This document shows positions 9,960 to 22,279 of a stretch of DNA of 64,000 nt, piece by piece. This DNA is from Sternotherus odoratus (taxonomy: Eukaryota > Chordata > Testudines > Kinosternidae), in assembly GCA_032164245.1 (NCBI GenBank), contig JAVMKO010000215.1, positions 1 to 64,000 of the forward strand. Reading direction: 5' to 3'. The notes under the pieces are model-generated. The model was not told the DNA's origin and ran no database searches. It saw nothing but the letters and a program-made list of their open reading frames with translations. Position 1 is the stretch's first letter; each line of letters starts with the position of its first letter. The translations under genes were made by a program, and so were the position numbers.

Positions 9960-10190
9960 CGCTAGGAACGCCCCGCCCCCGCCCGATTAGCCCCGCCCCC
10001 TGCCCGATTAGCCCCGCCCCCTGCTCTCCCACCCGACTAACTCCGCCCCCGCCCGACTAGCCCCGCCCCCTAGCCCCACCCCCACCCGACTAGCTCCGCC
10101 CCCTGCTCTCCCACCCGACTAGCTCCGGCCCGCCTGACTAGCCCTGCCCCCTTCCCGCTCCGACCGGCCCCGCCCCCTGCTCCGAACCCC
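9960..10190. repeat. GC-box tandem repeat
   Basis: Repeated 'ccgactagccccgccccc' units, i.e. tandem Sp1/KLF boxes. The inverse version is at 15.85-15.96 kb and marks the inner edge of the palindrome. Confidence 0.75.
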
Positions 10191-11164
10191 CCCCCGCTCC
10201 AGCCGCCCCCCCCCGTCCCCATGGCTCCGGCTCCGCCCCCCCGCTGCCCATGTCCCCGGGGTGCGGTCGGGGGGGGGGTTGGGGACTTGCCCGGTCTGCT
10301 CTGGGGTGTGGCCCTGCCCCAGGCAATGGGACCTGCCCGACTTGCAATGGGGTCAGAGATCCAGGGACCGCGGGGGCAGGAGGCGGGCTGAGAAGGGCCC
10401 TTTGTGAAGAGCCCCCGCCCCGTCGAGCCCAGGGGGTATTTCCAGGACCCATCTCCGACCTCTGCTCCCCCCGGGGCAGGAGACTGGCCTGGGCCCTGCG
10501 CTGCAGCTCACGCGGCTGCCTGTGGAGAGGCCCGGGGGCCGGTCGGCCTGGGGAGGGACGAGAGGAGGGGGCTGGGGGGTAGCGCAGGGGCCGGGAGTCC
10601 TGGACTCTGTTGCTGGGACGTTAGCGAGTGGCCCAGAGGCTCCCACTCCCTTGAGGGCATGAAAGGGGGGGGCTGGCGGGGGGTGAGGAGGGGTCCTGAT
10701 CATGCATCCGCCTCCCAGCGGTGCTGCTGTTGCATCCCAGATGGGGGGGGGGAGAATATGGGTGGATCAGTGGCCAGCCCAGATCTGCCCCTGTGCATTT
10801 GGGGGGAGGGGGCCGGGCTCCTGTTTGGAACTAGGAACAGGGGTCGAAGCCACAAACACCTAGACAACCACGGCTCTTCTCTGCAGCCCCCCCCCCCCCC
10901 CGCCCCCATGGGGTGGTGAACCCCAGAGAGCTGCCCCCCTTGACACTGACAGATCCCCAGGGCTGGACAAGGGGGGCACAGTGGCTACAGGGGGGGCTGT
11001 TGGCCCTGCACAAGGCTGGGGGTGGAGGTAACAGCTGCCCCTCCAGCTCCAGTGTCAAAGAGCCTGAGCTCGCTCCCTGCCCACGGTGGGATGTTCGGGC
11101 AGCATCCTTGACGCTATTGGGGGGGGGGGAGCTTCACCCAACCCTCTGCCTCTCTCTCCCGCAG
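10191..11164. other. Palindrome spacer, no gene resolved
   Basis: GC-rich; the ORFs lack similarity I recognise. The 3' end is a good acceptor (tctctctcccgcag) for the exon at 11165. Upstream exons of that gene are not seen. Confidence 0.5.
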
Positions 11165-12156
11165 GGCCCGACTGCCCCCCCAACAGCCGCTATGACCCCT
11201 GTGCCCCGGCCTGCCCTGCCACCTGCTGCAATCGCTCCCTCCCGCGCCCGCTGCCATGCCAGGAGGGCTGTCCATGGACCCCAGGACACACGCTCAGTGG
11301 GGACCAGTGGGGACCCCCGGCAGGCTGCGGCTGCCTGCACCAGGGCCTGGACTGGCCACGGGGCAGCTCTTTCTATCCCACAGCCTGTGAGGAGAGGTGC
11401 CCCTGCCAGGCCCCTGGGAGGGTGGCATGCCAGCCCCACACCTGCCAGGCCCCTGGGAGGGTGGCATGCCAGCCCCACACCTGCCAGGCCCCTGGGAGGG
11501 TGGCATGCCAGCCCCACACCTGCCAGGCCCCTGGGAGGGTGGCATGCCAGCCCCACACCTGCCGGGCCCCTGGGAGGGTGGCATGCCAGCCCCACACCTG
11601 CCAGGCCCCTGGGAGGGTGGCATGCCAGCCCCACACCTGCCAGGCCCCTGGGAGGGTGGCATGCCAGCCCCACACCTGCCAGGCCCCTGGGAGGGTGGCA
11701 TGCCAGCCCCACACCTGCCAGGCCCCTGGGAGGGTGGCATGCCAGCCCCACACCTGCCAGGCCCCTGGGAGGGTGGCATGCCAGCCCCACACCTGCCAGG
11801 CCCCTGGGAGGGTGGCATGCCAGCCCCACACCTGCCAGGCCCCTGGGAGGGTGGCATGCCAGCCCCACACCTGCGGGGCCCGTGAGGAGTGCAGAGTCCA
11901 GGCGGGAGTGCGAAGCTGCCGCTCTGCCCCCTTCGGGACCTGCTCAGCCTTTGGCAGCGGCAACTCCATCTCCTTTGACCAGACGGTGTTCAGCCTCCGG
12001 GGCAGCTGCAGCCATGTCCTGGCCGAGACGCAGGCCGGGGGTCACCTGACCAGCTTTGCTGTCTGGCTGCTCAGAACAACCGGCCAGGAGACCGGGCCAG
12101 AGGTCAGGGTCTGCAGCCATCGACTTGCCTTGTCCCGGGGCACCACAGCCATCCAG
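11165..12156 (+). CDS. FCGBP/zonadhesin-like exon (TIL + VWC-like + start of VWD)
   Basis: A 992-nt exon between acceptor tcccgcag and donor gtgagt, open throughout. Order: TIL-type motif CPPNSRYDPC..ACPATC; a Cys-rich stretch ending GCGC; CEERCPC, then twelve CQAPGRVACQPHT units; EECRVQAGVRSC; and GTCSAF....ISFD....RGSCSHVLAET, which is the opening of a VWD domain. This order is that of the repeated modules of IgGFc-binding protein and zonadhesin, large secreted mucin-like proteins. The usual GDPH of the VWD start is replaced by GSGN, so the Ca-binding Asp is missing. No neighbouring exon is seen in the window, so it is a single exon of a bigger gene or a stranded fragment in the palindrome spacer. 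Family call is firm; orthology is not. Confidence 0.75.
11404..11871 (+). repeat. Twelve 39-bp coding repeats
   Basis: 468 bp = 12 x 39, each unit coding 13 residues with two Cys (CQAPGRVACQPHT). Units are almost identical; the fifth has Arg for Gln. Because 39 is divisible by 3, the frame is kept. Confidence 0.95.
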
Positions 12157-13150
12157 GTGAGTAACAAGCATGTCCTGTGGGCTCTGCTGACTTGGAGGGA
12201 AGAGTTGGGGGGAGGGGGCTTGTGGCTTGGTGCAGGTTGCCAGGACTCCTGGGTTCCCTTCCTATTCCGGGAAGGGACTGGGAGCTGGTGCCGGAGCAGC
12301 GAGTTGGACTCCTGGGTTCTGCTCCAGGAAGGGAGCAGGGGCTGATTCTCCTGAGCTCGTTTGAGGGGGAGGGGATTCCCGCCTGCTCACTGCTCTGAGG
12401 TTGTGAACCGTCTGGGACTCAGCATTCTGTCTCTGTCTCTGTTAATCCCTAGCCCCATCTGTGATACCAGCACTGCAACGTGTGCCCCCCTCACTCCCCT
12501 TCCCCCAGCTGACGGAGCAAAGGCCTGGGAAGCGAGGGCTTGCAGGAGGCTTCCCACCAGCTAAGCTTGCAGATCATGTTGGGGAGAGGGGGGGAGAGAC
12601 CAAGATCTCCTCCTTGACTAGCAGGGAGATGGGCAAGGCAGCCACCAGGACTAGGGCCCATGTCCATCGCTCCTTGGGGCTGCTCCAGCAAAGAACAGCT
12701 GCCCAGTGCTAGCTTGAGTTAAACTATCCATCTAAGGTCTGTCCGTGCTCAGTCTCTTGGTAAATTGTATAGTCCCTAACGGATTGAGAAGACAACAGCT
12801 CTTTGACACTGAATTATTGACAAGTTTTACATTCACCATTTTGTCTGATTCGTTTCATCCCCATACATCAACCACATCAGAGTTCACTAACCCGTTACTC
12901 GGTGTCTTCCACTTAATAGAATGGTTTCTAGGGATTGGACAATTACTTTGCAGAATATGATACTTGAAGAAGGGAACGTAAAAGTTCACATGTTACAGAA
13001 GGAGCTTTGAAATCAGTTAAAAATGTGCTTCTGCCTTTACTAACTAGAATGCCCTCTACTTGGAGTATCCTCTTCAAGACATGCACATCACATCCACTCT
13101 AGAAATGTCTGTAGGTTAACAATACACATCTAAGAAATACAACAAAGCCT

Positions 13151-13155
<5 letters not shown>
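12157..13155. other. Intron or spacer, no feature
   Basis: Begins with the donor of the FCGBP-like exon. Base composition shifts to AT-richer from about 12.7 kb. No exon recognised. Confidence 0.5.

Positions 13156-13156
<1 letters not shown>

Positions 13157-13214
<58 letters not shown>
13157..13214. repeat. (TC)n microsatellite
   Basis: About 29 uninterrupted TC dinucleotides. Confidence 0.98.
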
Positions 13215-13219
<5 letters not shown>

Positions 13220-13479
13220 GGCCATCACCATAGTATCTGCATATCTGTGCTCCTTTGTGACTATATGTAGTGAGGCAGAGTAGCCTCCCTCTGGACTTGA
13301 GAGCGAGGGACCACTACATCCCCCTCCCCGGTAGGGGATGCCTGACCTGTCCCATCCCCATCACTGGAAGTGGAAAGTTTAAAGTGAGGACCCTGCCCCT
13401 CAATTATGTGGGAACCCTGGGAAGGAGATAGACCTCTCCAGGCTGCTACTGACCGCTGCAGGTGAGTCCACGCTGCATG

Positions 13480-13616
13480 CCGTGTTTCCCCGAAAATAAG
13501 ACAGTGTCTTATATTAATTTTTGCTCCCCAAATTACATTACATTATATTACAGCGAGAGGCAAAACTGGAAGTACGTCTTATTTTCAGGGGATGTCTTAC
13601 TTTCGGGGAAACAGGG
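13480..13616. mobile_element. MITE with 23-bp TIRs
   Basis: Left end 'ccgtgtttccccgaaaataag', right end its near-perfect reverse complement; 137 bp, no ORF. Resembles reptile Harbinger-like MITEs; family assignment is from memory. Confidence 0.7.
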
Positions 13617-15260
13617 TAGCACTCTGCCTTCGGAGGAGACTAACCCTAGGAAGAAGTTACCAGGACTGCCGTCCGCAATGTATTCTTAGGAAACAGAGGC
13701 CCCTTGTACAGACCCCTCTCTCCAGACTGTGGTAGGAAGAAGCCCAGGGACGGGAGATTTTTAGTTTGGCTTTGTTGCTTGAGCAGGAGTCAGTGTGTTG
13801 CGGCTGGTTTCCCCACTGACTCAGTGGCGGGACACTCCACCACTGTTATGGCCCTGGGCTGGCGCCTGGTGGAGTTGGGTGCCCCCCCCCCCGCCTTACC
13901 TGCCACCAACCTCACCTCTACTGTGGTATCTTTGCACCCCGAGGCCAGAAGTCTGCGCTTGGCTTGTGACTCCCCCTGACGCCCGTTAGGAGCCGGTGAG
14001 CGGAGTCTGTGTGTTTGCTGACTAAAGCCTTCTCCCTGCTCTGCCCTACCCAAGGGGCCTGAGCCCCCGATTGTGTTTGCTGGCTGCCTTAGCCAGGAGG
14101 CTTAGGCTAAAGCCTGCTCTCTGCTTTGAGAGGAGACGTGAGCACCAGGCTGCTACTGCTTGTTTGCCTCTGCTAGGCACCTATGGACTCTTATGGCTGG
14201 GCCCTGCCAGTGAGACCTGATCCCAACTGCTATTGCCTGATACATACAGGTGGATGCCATACACCTGTGCAAAAGGCACAACAGGGCCAAACCAAAAGGG
14301 CACAAACTTAGATAAAGGACGGGCCTGCTATTATAGATGTTTAGAAGAAGTCGCTTTAAGCAGAAAATATCTAAGGCTGCTACAGATGTTTCAACTGTGA
14401 AATTCAGTAAAGGAGTGAACCCCCCAGTCCTGCACTGGGGATCACGTCTAGCACTGCACTCCTTCTGCAGCATGCCTCCCCGTAGGAACACATGGCCAGG
14501 ATTTCTAGGGCACTGCTGTAGTTTACACCTTCAGCTTGTACTGTAACCAGAACGCTTGCTTACATGAAGGTTAAATAGCTGTTCTTCCACAGGATAAAAG
14601 ATGTTAAGGAATGTACCCAAATGACACAAATCTAACAAAACAATGATAATTTATTAACACTTCTGCTTAAAAAAACTGAAAAAAGAAAAGGAAAGGACTG
14701 ATCATAAGACCAATGAGCTGGACTACGAACAATATTGATCTTGCCTCATAACAGCATAAATAATAGAGGTAAGAGAGAGCCACAGAGAGTGAATTAACTG
14801 CCTTTATTTTTATACCAGTGAATTCCAATATTACTATGGGCATGCAGAATTAAAGCCAAGTCTTCTACACATGTGGTAAAAGATGTATATATTTGTTGGT
14901 TGCTTTAATGTATTATCATTGTAACATCACATCCCCTTTATTTAACCCTTAGAGAAGTAACTGTATATACGACAATTGATGCAGTGCTATCACTGGTACA
15001 TGTAACTCATGCATTTCAAACATTCACATGCAGGATTTATCATAAAGCAGAAACAAGTGGCCCATATGAAAATGAGAACTAAGTGTGAGGCTTATAACTG
15101 TAAATTCCTTTGATTGCAAACTTGTTACATTTGCATGAAGCATAGTCAATATTCTTCCCACATAAAATTTGCTCTTTAAACACCTACTAATAAACAAATA
15201 TATAAATTACCCTGAATGCTATTGGAGCTCACATACCATTTGACCAAGTTTTCCAAAAAA

Positions 15261-15265
<5 letters not shown>
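13617..15265. other. AT-rich spacer, no feature
   Basis: Unique-looking sequence with short ORFs only. Nothing supported. Confidence 0.5.

Positions 15266-15345
<80 letters not shown>
15266..15345. repeat. (AT)n microsatellite
   Basis: About 40 AT dinucleotides. Confidence 0.98.
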
Positions 15346-15346
<1 letters not shown>

Positions 15347-15849
15347 ATACAGCATATAGACTGAAGGAGATCCATTAACACACTATTATAATGAGATTAG
15401 TCCTATGGAGATAGGAAATTAAGGATATATACTCAATAGTATTGAACGCTAGAAGCAGACAGCAATGGATAGGACAGGAAATCTGGAGTGTAGAACTTGA
15501 TCAAATAACTGATTAAGATCAGGTGAATGAGGAAAAGAAAGGAGAAAGTAATTACCTCTAGTGTAGAAACCAGAGTGAAAGTGAACAACGAAATGGCCAC
15601 ATTTTAATTTTCACAATCATTTTTATGCTATCCTGGGATACTGTAAATCTAAACCACTCTAGTCCATGTGTGGGATCAGTACTAACACAGAATACAGAAT
15701 TGACAAAGGATAAGAAAATGAATTGTGTTACATTTTTGCCTTCTTTTATAGTCTGCTGTCCTCCTAGGAGACTATATTCCCTGGCCATTACACAGTTTGT
15801 CCATCCAGTTTGGCCTTTGTGTTCAACAACTGGGAGCACTGGGGAGCAG
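15346..15849. other. Unique spacer up to palindrome arm
   Basis: No gene recognised; homology to the left arm starts sharply near 15.85 kb. Confidence 0.5.
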
Positions 15850-16480
15850 TGGGGGTGGGGCTAGTCGGACGAGGGGGCCGGTCAGAGCTGGGGGGGGGTT
15901 CAGAGCAGGCAGGCGGGGCTAGTCGGACAGGGGGTCGGAGCGCGGGGCGGGGCTAGTCGGGCGGGGGCGGAGCTGCTGCCCACCCAGGAGACCAACGACC
16001 CCCCCCGGCCAGGCTCTGCCCTGGGGGGGGCAGGGGGAGGGGAGGGGACCAGCCCCCCGGGGTTCCTGCGTGGGGTGGGGGGGGAGAAGCCCCCCCATTT
16101 TTCCAGCTACTTCTCCCTCCCGCCCCAGACCCCACTGCCTGGCTCCTCCCCACATCCAGGGACCTGACCCCGGCCCCCCTCCTGTCCCCACATCACCCCG
16201 TCCCATCCCGTTAACCTGTGGAACTCCTCGCCGGAGGAGCCTGGGACCAGACCAGGAAGAGAACTGGATACGTGCGGGGAGGCTCAGTCCACTGGCTGAC
16301 CCAGGGCGGCCGCTCTTCTGTTCTTATTCAGCTGTTGATTGACTATCGCTGTATAATCCCCTCCAACTTCACCCCTTTCCCTTGAGCCATTGAATGGGGA
16401 CAGGAAATCTCCCCCCGTTGGTGCTTCTCTCTTCTAGTGGCAAATGTTTCGTTTGTGCCCCAGTTTCTCCTCCGTTCTGA
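15850..16480 (-). repeat. Right palindrome arm with promoter remnant P2
   Basis: Reverse complement of about 9.0-10.15 kb, but the part equivalent to 9.52-9.96 kb (CRE, ETS, ZNF143-type site) is missing. The GC boxes join directly to 'ctgcccacccaggagacc'. Confidence 0.75.
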
Positions 16481-16482
16481 AC

Positions 16483-16603
16483 AGGGCGACCGATTTTATA
16501 GGGACAGTCCCAATTTTGGGGTCTTTTTCTTATACAGGCTCCTCTTACCACCACCACCCCCACCCCCCCTCCTGGTTTTTCACCCTTGCTGGCTGCTCAC
16601 CCT
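16483..16603 (+). mobile_element. ~120-bp MITE, right arm
   Basis: Mirror copy of 8893-9010; ends 'agggcgaccgattttatag' and 'ggctgctcaccct'. Confidence 0.65.
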
Positions 16604-16689
16604 ACTTCTGAAATCCTGATCTCAAAGCCGTGACAATCTTCCCGCTCTTCTCCCCAGTGATCCTGAGATCGGGGCTCTTATCGTACCGA

Positions 16690-17960
16690 GTGTGGCTCAG
16701 GTCTCGACTGAGGTCAGGATGGGCCCTGCACAAACCCTGACCGAGTTTGGGGCCTTCGCGGTGCCAGGAACTGCACAGACCCCTACAGAGAGCGGGGAAA
16801 TTGTTGTGCCGGGCGCTACCGTGACCCTAACGGGGACCCTGTTGGGCCGGGCCCTGCAACCCCACGGAGTGAAATCCAGCTCCCGTTCTTCCAAGTGCTG
16901 CAGAGACGTCAAACAAAATCAGGGCCCCTGTCCTGCCAGGCCCTGCAGAGACCCCAACTGAGATCTGGGCCCTGTCCTGCCAGGCCCTGCAGAGACCCCA
17001 ACGGAGATCTGGGCCCTGTCCTGCCAGGCCCTGCAGAGACCCCAACTGAGATCTGGGCCCTGTCCTGCCAGGCCCTGCAGAGACCCCAACTGAGACCTGG
17101 GCCCTGTCCTGCCAGGCCCTGCAGAGACCCCAACTGAGATCTGGGCCCTGTCCTGCCAGGCCCTGCAGAGACCCCAACTGAGATCTGAGCCCTGTCCTGC
17201 CAGGCCCTGCAGAGACCCCAACTGAGATCTGGGCCCTGTCCTGCCAGGCCCTGCAGAGACCCCAACTGAGACCTGGGCCCTGTCCTGCCAGGCCCTGCAG
17301 AGACCCCGACTGAGATCTGGGCCCTGTCCTGCCAGGCCCTGCAGAGACCCCAACTGAGATCTGGGCCCTGTCCTGCCAGGCCCTGCAGAGACCCCAACTG
17401 AGATCTGGGCCCTGCCCTGCCAGGCCCTGCAGAGACCCGAACTGAGATCTGGGCCCTGTCCTGCCAGGCCCTGCAGAGACCCGAACTGAGATCTGGGCCC
17501 TGTCCTGCCAGGCCCTGCAGAGACCCCAACTGAGATCTGGGCCCTGTCCTGCCAGGCCCTGCGGAGACCCCAACTGAGATCTGGGCCCTGCCCTGCCAGG
17601 CCCTGCAGAGACCCCAACTGAGATCTGGGCCCGGTCCTGCCAGGCCCTGCAGAGACCCCAACTGAGATCTGGGCCCTGTCCTGCCAGGCCCTGCAGAGAC
17701 CCCAAACAGAGGTCAGACCCCACTGTTCTGACAAGTGCTGTGGAGACCCCAACGGAGATCTGAGCCCCTGTTGTGCTGGGCAGTGCAGAGATCCCAGCTG
17801 ATATCTGGTCCCATATTGTGCCAGGTAAAAGTGAGACCTGGACGGAGATCACGGCCCCCCTTGTGCCAGGCAGCGCACGACTGCTGCCCACGTTGCTACC
17901 TCCATGGTGCTGGGCACTTCAGAGACCCAGACTGAGATCTGTGTCACCGTTGGGCCTGGC
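16690..17960 (-). repeat. 44-bp satellite, right arm (expanded)
   Basis: About 18 clean 44-bp units (16.93-17.71 kb; period measured at 17007 and 17051), against four in the left arm, flanked by the same diverged monomers. Long ORFs here arise from the array. Confidence 0.95.
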
Positions 17961-19110
17961 ACTGCACTGACCCCGACAAAGATCACACCCCACCACTGTA
18001 CTGGGCACTGCACCGACCCTGACAAAGATCACACACCACCCCTGTACTGGGCACTGCACCGACCCTGACAAAGATCACACCCCACCACTGTACCGGGCAC
18101 TGCACCGACCCTGACAAAGATCACACCCCACCACTGTACTGGGCACTGCACCGACCCCGACAAAGATCACACCCCACCACTGTACTGGGCACTGCACCGA
18201 CCCCGACAAAGATCACACCTCACCCCTGTACTGGGCACTGCACCGACCCTGACAAAGATCACACCCCACCACTGTACCGGGCACTGCACCGACCCTGACA
18301 AAGATCACACCCCACCACTGTACTGGGCACTGCACTGACCCCGACAAAGATCACACCCCACCACTGTACCGGGCACCGCACCGACCCTGACAAAGATCAC
18401 ACCCCACCACTGTACTGGGCACTGCACCGACCCTGACAAAGATCACACCCCACCACTGTACTGGGCGCTGCACTGACCCTGACAAAGATCACACCCCACC
18501 ACTGTACTGGGCACTGCACCGACCCTGACAAAGATCACACCCCACCACTGTACTGGGCACTGCACTGACCCTGACAAAGATCACACCCCACCACTGTACT
18601 GGGCACCGCACTGACCCCGACAAAGATCACACCCCACCACTGTACTGGGTGCTGCACTGACCCCGACAAAGATCACACCCCACCACTGTACTGGGCACTG
18701 CACCGACCCCGACAAAGATCACACCCCACCACTGTACTGGGCACTGCACCGACCCCGACAAAGATCACACCCCACCACTGTACTGGGCACTGCACCGACC
18801 CTGACAAAGATCACACCCCACCACTGTACTGGGCACTGCACCGACCCCGACAAAGATCACACCCCACCACTGTACTGGGCACTGCACTGACCCTGACAAA
18901 GATCACACCCCACCACTGTACTGGGCACTGCACTGACCCCGACAAAGATCACACCCCACCACTGTACTGGGCACTGCACTGACCCTGACAAAGATCATAC
19001 CCCACCACTGTACTGGGCACTGCACCGACCCCGACAAAGATCACACCCCTCTACTGTACTGGGCACTGCACTGACCCTGACAAAGATCACACCCCACCAC
19101 TGTACTGGGC
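17960..19110 (-). repeat. 46-bp satellite, right arm
   Basis: About 25 monomers ('agatcacaccccaccactgt'), inverse of 6.45-8.15 kb. Diverged monomers continue to about 19.30 kb. Confidence 0.95.
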
Positions 19111-19303
19111 ACTGCACAGATCCTGGCCCCACATTAGGCCAGATGCTATAGGGACCCCAAACAAAATCGGGGCTCCTGTAATGCCGGGAGTTCCAAAGCC
19201 CCTGACTGAGGTCAGGCCCCTTGTTGTGCAGGGCTCTGCACTGACACTGACCAAGATCAGGGTCTCCGTTGTGACTGGTGCTGAACAGACACCAAGGGAA
19301 TCT

Positions 19304-19565
19304 CCACCCTGCCATTGAAAACCCACAGCTGGCCCATGCCGGCTGACTCAGGCTCCCAGGGCCCAGGCGAAGGGGCTGTTTAATTGCAGTGTCCGTGTCG
19401 GGGCTCAGGCTGTGGGACCCTGCGAGGTGGGAGGGGGCCGGACCTTCGGCTGCAGCCCAAACCGGAACATCTACACCCCAATTAAACAGCCCCACAGCCT
19501 GAGCCGTGTGAGCCCAAGTCAGCGGGTCTGGGCCGGTGTCGAACCGCAGTGTAGACAGACCCACA
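19304..19565. mobile_element. Palindromic turtle-type MITE
   Basis: Internally inverted-repeat element with 'caattaaacagccccacag' and its inverse 'ggggctgtttaattgcagtg', and a 'cagtgtagacagaccca' end. I recognise this family from turtle genomes. Confidence 0.6.
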
Positions 19566-19633
19566 GCGACAGAGAGTCCTTGCCACAAAAAGCTCAAAGG
19601 CTAAATAGGTAAGTGGTGGGAGGCTGCTCTCCC

Positions 19634-19770
19634 TTTTACAGATGGGGAAACTGAGGCTCAGAGAGCTGAAGTAATTGGCTCAAGTTTGCATGGAGAATTT
19701 GGGGCAAACTGGGACCTGAACCCAGATTGTTTGAGTTCTCGCCTCTCCCCTTAACCCCAAGCCCAGCTTG
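19634..19770 (+). mobile_element. MIR SINE relic
   Basis: 'ttacagatggggaaactgag' followed by 'ggacctgaacccagattg': core and 3' part of a MIR element. Confidence 0.75.
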
Positions 19771-20920
19771 TGTGCATACCCAGAAATGAGCCAGGAACCG
19801 TTCATCACCCTGAAGCCAATACCCTCCACACCCTCTCAAGGCAGGCTCCCGGACCATGAAGCTGGGGAAGGCATCCCTGGTGAGTGCACCTTTGTAAATA
19901 CAATGCAGGGTTTAAAAGCAAGTGTGTTTCAGGATTAATTTGCCCTGAAGATGCCTTCGCAACCAGGACAACTACTGGAAAAATCTGCTAACGTCTGCCT
20001 CTGGGGATGGAGCGGGAATCCTCCAGGGATATCTCCATGAAGCTCTCCTGGAGATACTCTGAAAGCCTTTGCAGGTTTCTGGGGAGGGCTGCCTTATTCC
20101 GTTCTCCATGGTAGGACCCTTTACCACGCCTAGCAAGTAGTCGGGAATCAATGTAGCACAGAGCAGAGTAGCAAATGGTTCTGGATTTTGGTGGCATTCT
20201 AATTACATCCATTTGAAGATAGTCTGTGCAGTTTGTAGTATTATCCAGTCATTTCTGATATGCAAGAAAACATGCGATCTAGTGCCATCTAGATTCTAAA
20301 CCTTTTAATAAATCCACCACGCCGTTACGGAGACATTAAATACGGACACAAATATAGAAACTGTTTGTGTGTCATTTATATCCCAGTCACCAGAGGGAGC
20401 ATGCGTTACAACCGAGTCCCAGAGCTGTCTGACCATACATTAAAAAGATGACCGGGAATTGTGTGAAGATCACGTTACACTTGTCTTGAGAGATGGGTGG
20501 GGAGGAGCTGGGGGTGGAATTGGTTAGATAGAAATGATTAAAACAGACAAAGACAGGGGTTCAAACTTCTGGGAGGACACTACCGATCATTTTGTTATTC
20601 GGTGCCTCTTTTAAGGTGGTTAGATCGTAGAATATAAACATAACCTTGCTGACTAAGCAATATAGTCTTTGTGGGCAAACTAAGGAGAAAACTGAAGGAT
20701 TCATTGCTCAGTCTAGAGAGAGGCTCTTGGTGAAATGCTCGGATGGTGAAAGTTAAACATCATTGCAGAGGCCACCTGGTTTGGTCACTAGCCGGCCAGT
20801 CTGGGAGAACATTTGTTCTCAGCTGTTCTCAGCTCGACATTCATGCGGGCCACGGAGTTTGTAACTTTCATCACTTGATTGGAAGGCAGGAGAACTGTGG
20901 CATTTGGTGCTAGCTTATAC
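19771..20920. other. Unique spacer, no feature
   Basis: AT-balanced single-copy-looking DNA; no exon recognised. Confidence 0.5.
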
Positions 20921-20924
20921 CCCT

Positions 20925-21125
20925 GCCCCCCCTACACCCTCCCCCCCACATCCAACTCCCCCTCCCCCCACCCCCCTACACCCTCCCCCCCACATCCAAC
21001 TCCCCCACCCCTCCCACCACCGCCAACACCCTCCCCCCCACATCCAACTCCCCCACCCCTCCCCCCACCCCCTACACCCTCCCCCCCACAATCAACTCCC
21101 CCACCCCTCCCGCTGGCATCCCGCC
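20925..21125. repeat. ~42-bp C-rich minisatellite
   Basis: Units of 'tacaccctcccccccacatc' plus 'caactcccccacccctcc'. Confidence 0.9.
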
Positions 21126-21965
21126 CCCCCAGAGACATGCCCAACGCACTCCCCAGACCCCTCCCCCCACCCCCTACACCCTCCCCCCCAGAGACATGCC
21201 CAACGCACTCCCCAGACCCGGACCCCTCCCCCCACCCCCCTACACCCGACCCCCCACTCCTCCCCCCAGAGACATGCCCAACACACTCCCCAGACCCCTA
21301 CACCCTCCCCCCACTCCTCTCCCCCAGAGACATGCCCAACGCACTCCCCAGACCCCTACACCCTCCCCCCACTCCTCCCCCCCAGAGACATGCCCAACAC
21401 ACTCCCCAGACCCCTACACCCTCCCCCCACTCCTCCCCCCAGAGACATGCCCAACACACTCCCCAGACCCCGACCTCTCCCCCCACCCCCTACACCCGAC
21501 CCCCCCACTGCTCCCCCCCAGAGACATGCCCAACGCACTCCCCAGACCTCTCCCCCCCACCCGACCCCCCCACTGCTCCCCCCAGAGACATGCCCAACGC
21601 ACTCCCCAGACCCCGACCCCTCCCCCCTACACCCGACCCCCCACTCCGCCCCCCCAGAGACATGCCCAATGCACTCCCCAGACCCCGACCCCTCCCCCCT
21701 ACACCCAACCCCCCCACTCCTCCCCCCCAGAGTCATGCCCAACACACTCCCCAGACCCCGACCTCTCCCCCCACCCGACCCCCCCACTGCTCCCCCCAGA
21801 GACATGCCCAACGCACTCCCCAGACCCCGACCCCTCCCCCCTACACCCGACCCCCCCACTCCGCCCCCCCAGAGACATGCCCAACGCACTCCCCAGACCC
21901 CTCCCCCCCACCCGACCCCCCCACTACTCCCCCCAGAGACATGCCCAACGCACTCCCCAGACCTC
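21125..21965. repeat. C-rich minisatellite, 60-75-bp units
   Basis: About 13 units of 'cagagacatgcccaacgcac' plus 'tccccagaccc' and variable C-rich filler. Source of the 400-residue Pro-rich ORFs, which are not genes. Confidence 0.9.
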
Positions 21966-22009
21966 TCCCCCTCCCTCCCCATGCCCCCCACCCAGGCCCC
22001 TCCCCCTTT

Positions 22010-22279
22010 CACTCCTCCTCAGGTCCCTCTCCCCCCAGCCCCCCCACATCCCTCCCCCCACCCACGACATCAATCCCCCTCCGCCCACGCTCCCCACCTC
22101 CAACCCCCTCCTCCCTCCGAGACACCCGCTCCTCACCGCCCCCCCGATAACTCCCCCTCGTGGCCCCGCCCCGCGAGGACACCCCCCCCCTCCGCGCGCG
22201 CTCTTCCCCCCCCCCCCCCCCCCCGCAGCGCGGCGCCGGGAGCCTCAGCCATCGCCTCGGCGCCGCTTCCGGGAGCCCC
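22010..22279. repeat. Homologue of the 60.4-61.1 kb C-rich repeat
   Basis: 'caggtccctctccccccag', 'cacatccctccccc' and 'gacacccgctcctcaccgcc' match units and the 3' flank at 60.4-61.1 kb. Confidence 0.65.

Noticed and set aside
10913..11164. Extending the FCGBP-like frame upstream of 11165
   Set aside because: A strong splice acceptor lies at 11164 and the upstream peptide has no family similarity.
16827..17891. Long ORFs with repeats such as GPGRTGPRSQLGSLQGLAGQ
   Set aside because: They come from the 44-bp satellite, which is open in several frames on both strands; there is no splice or start context.
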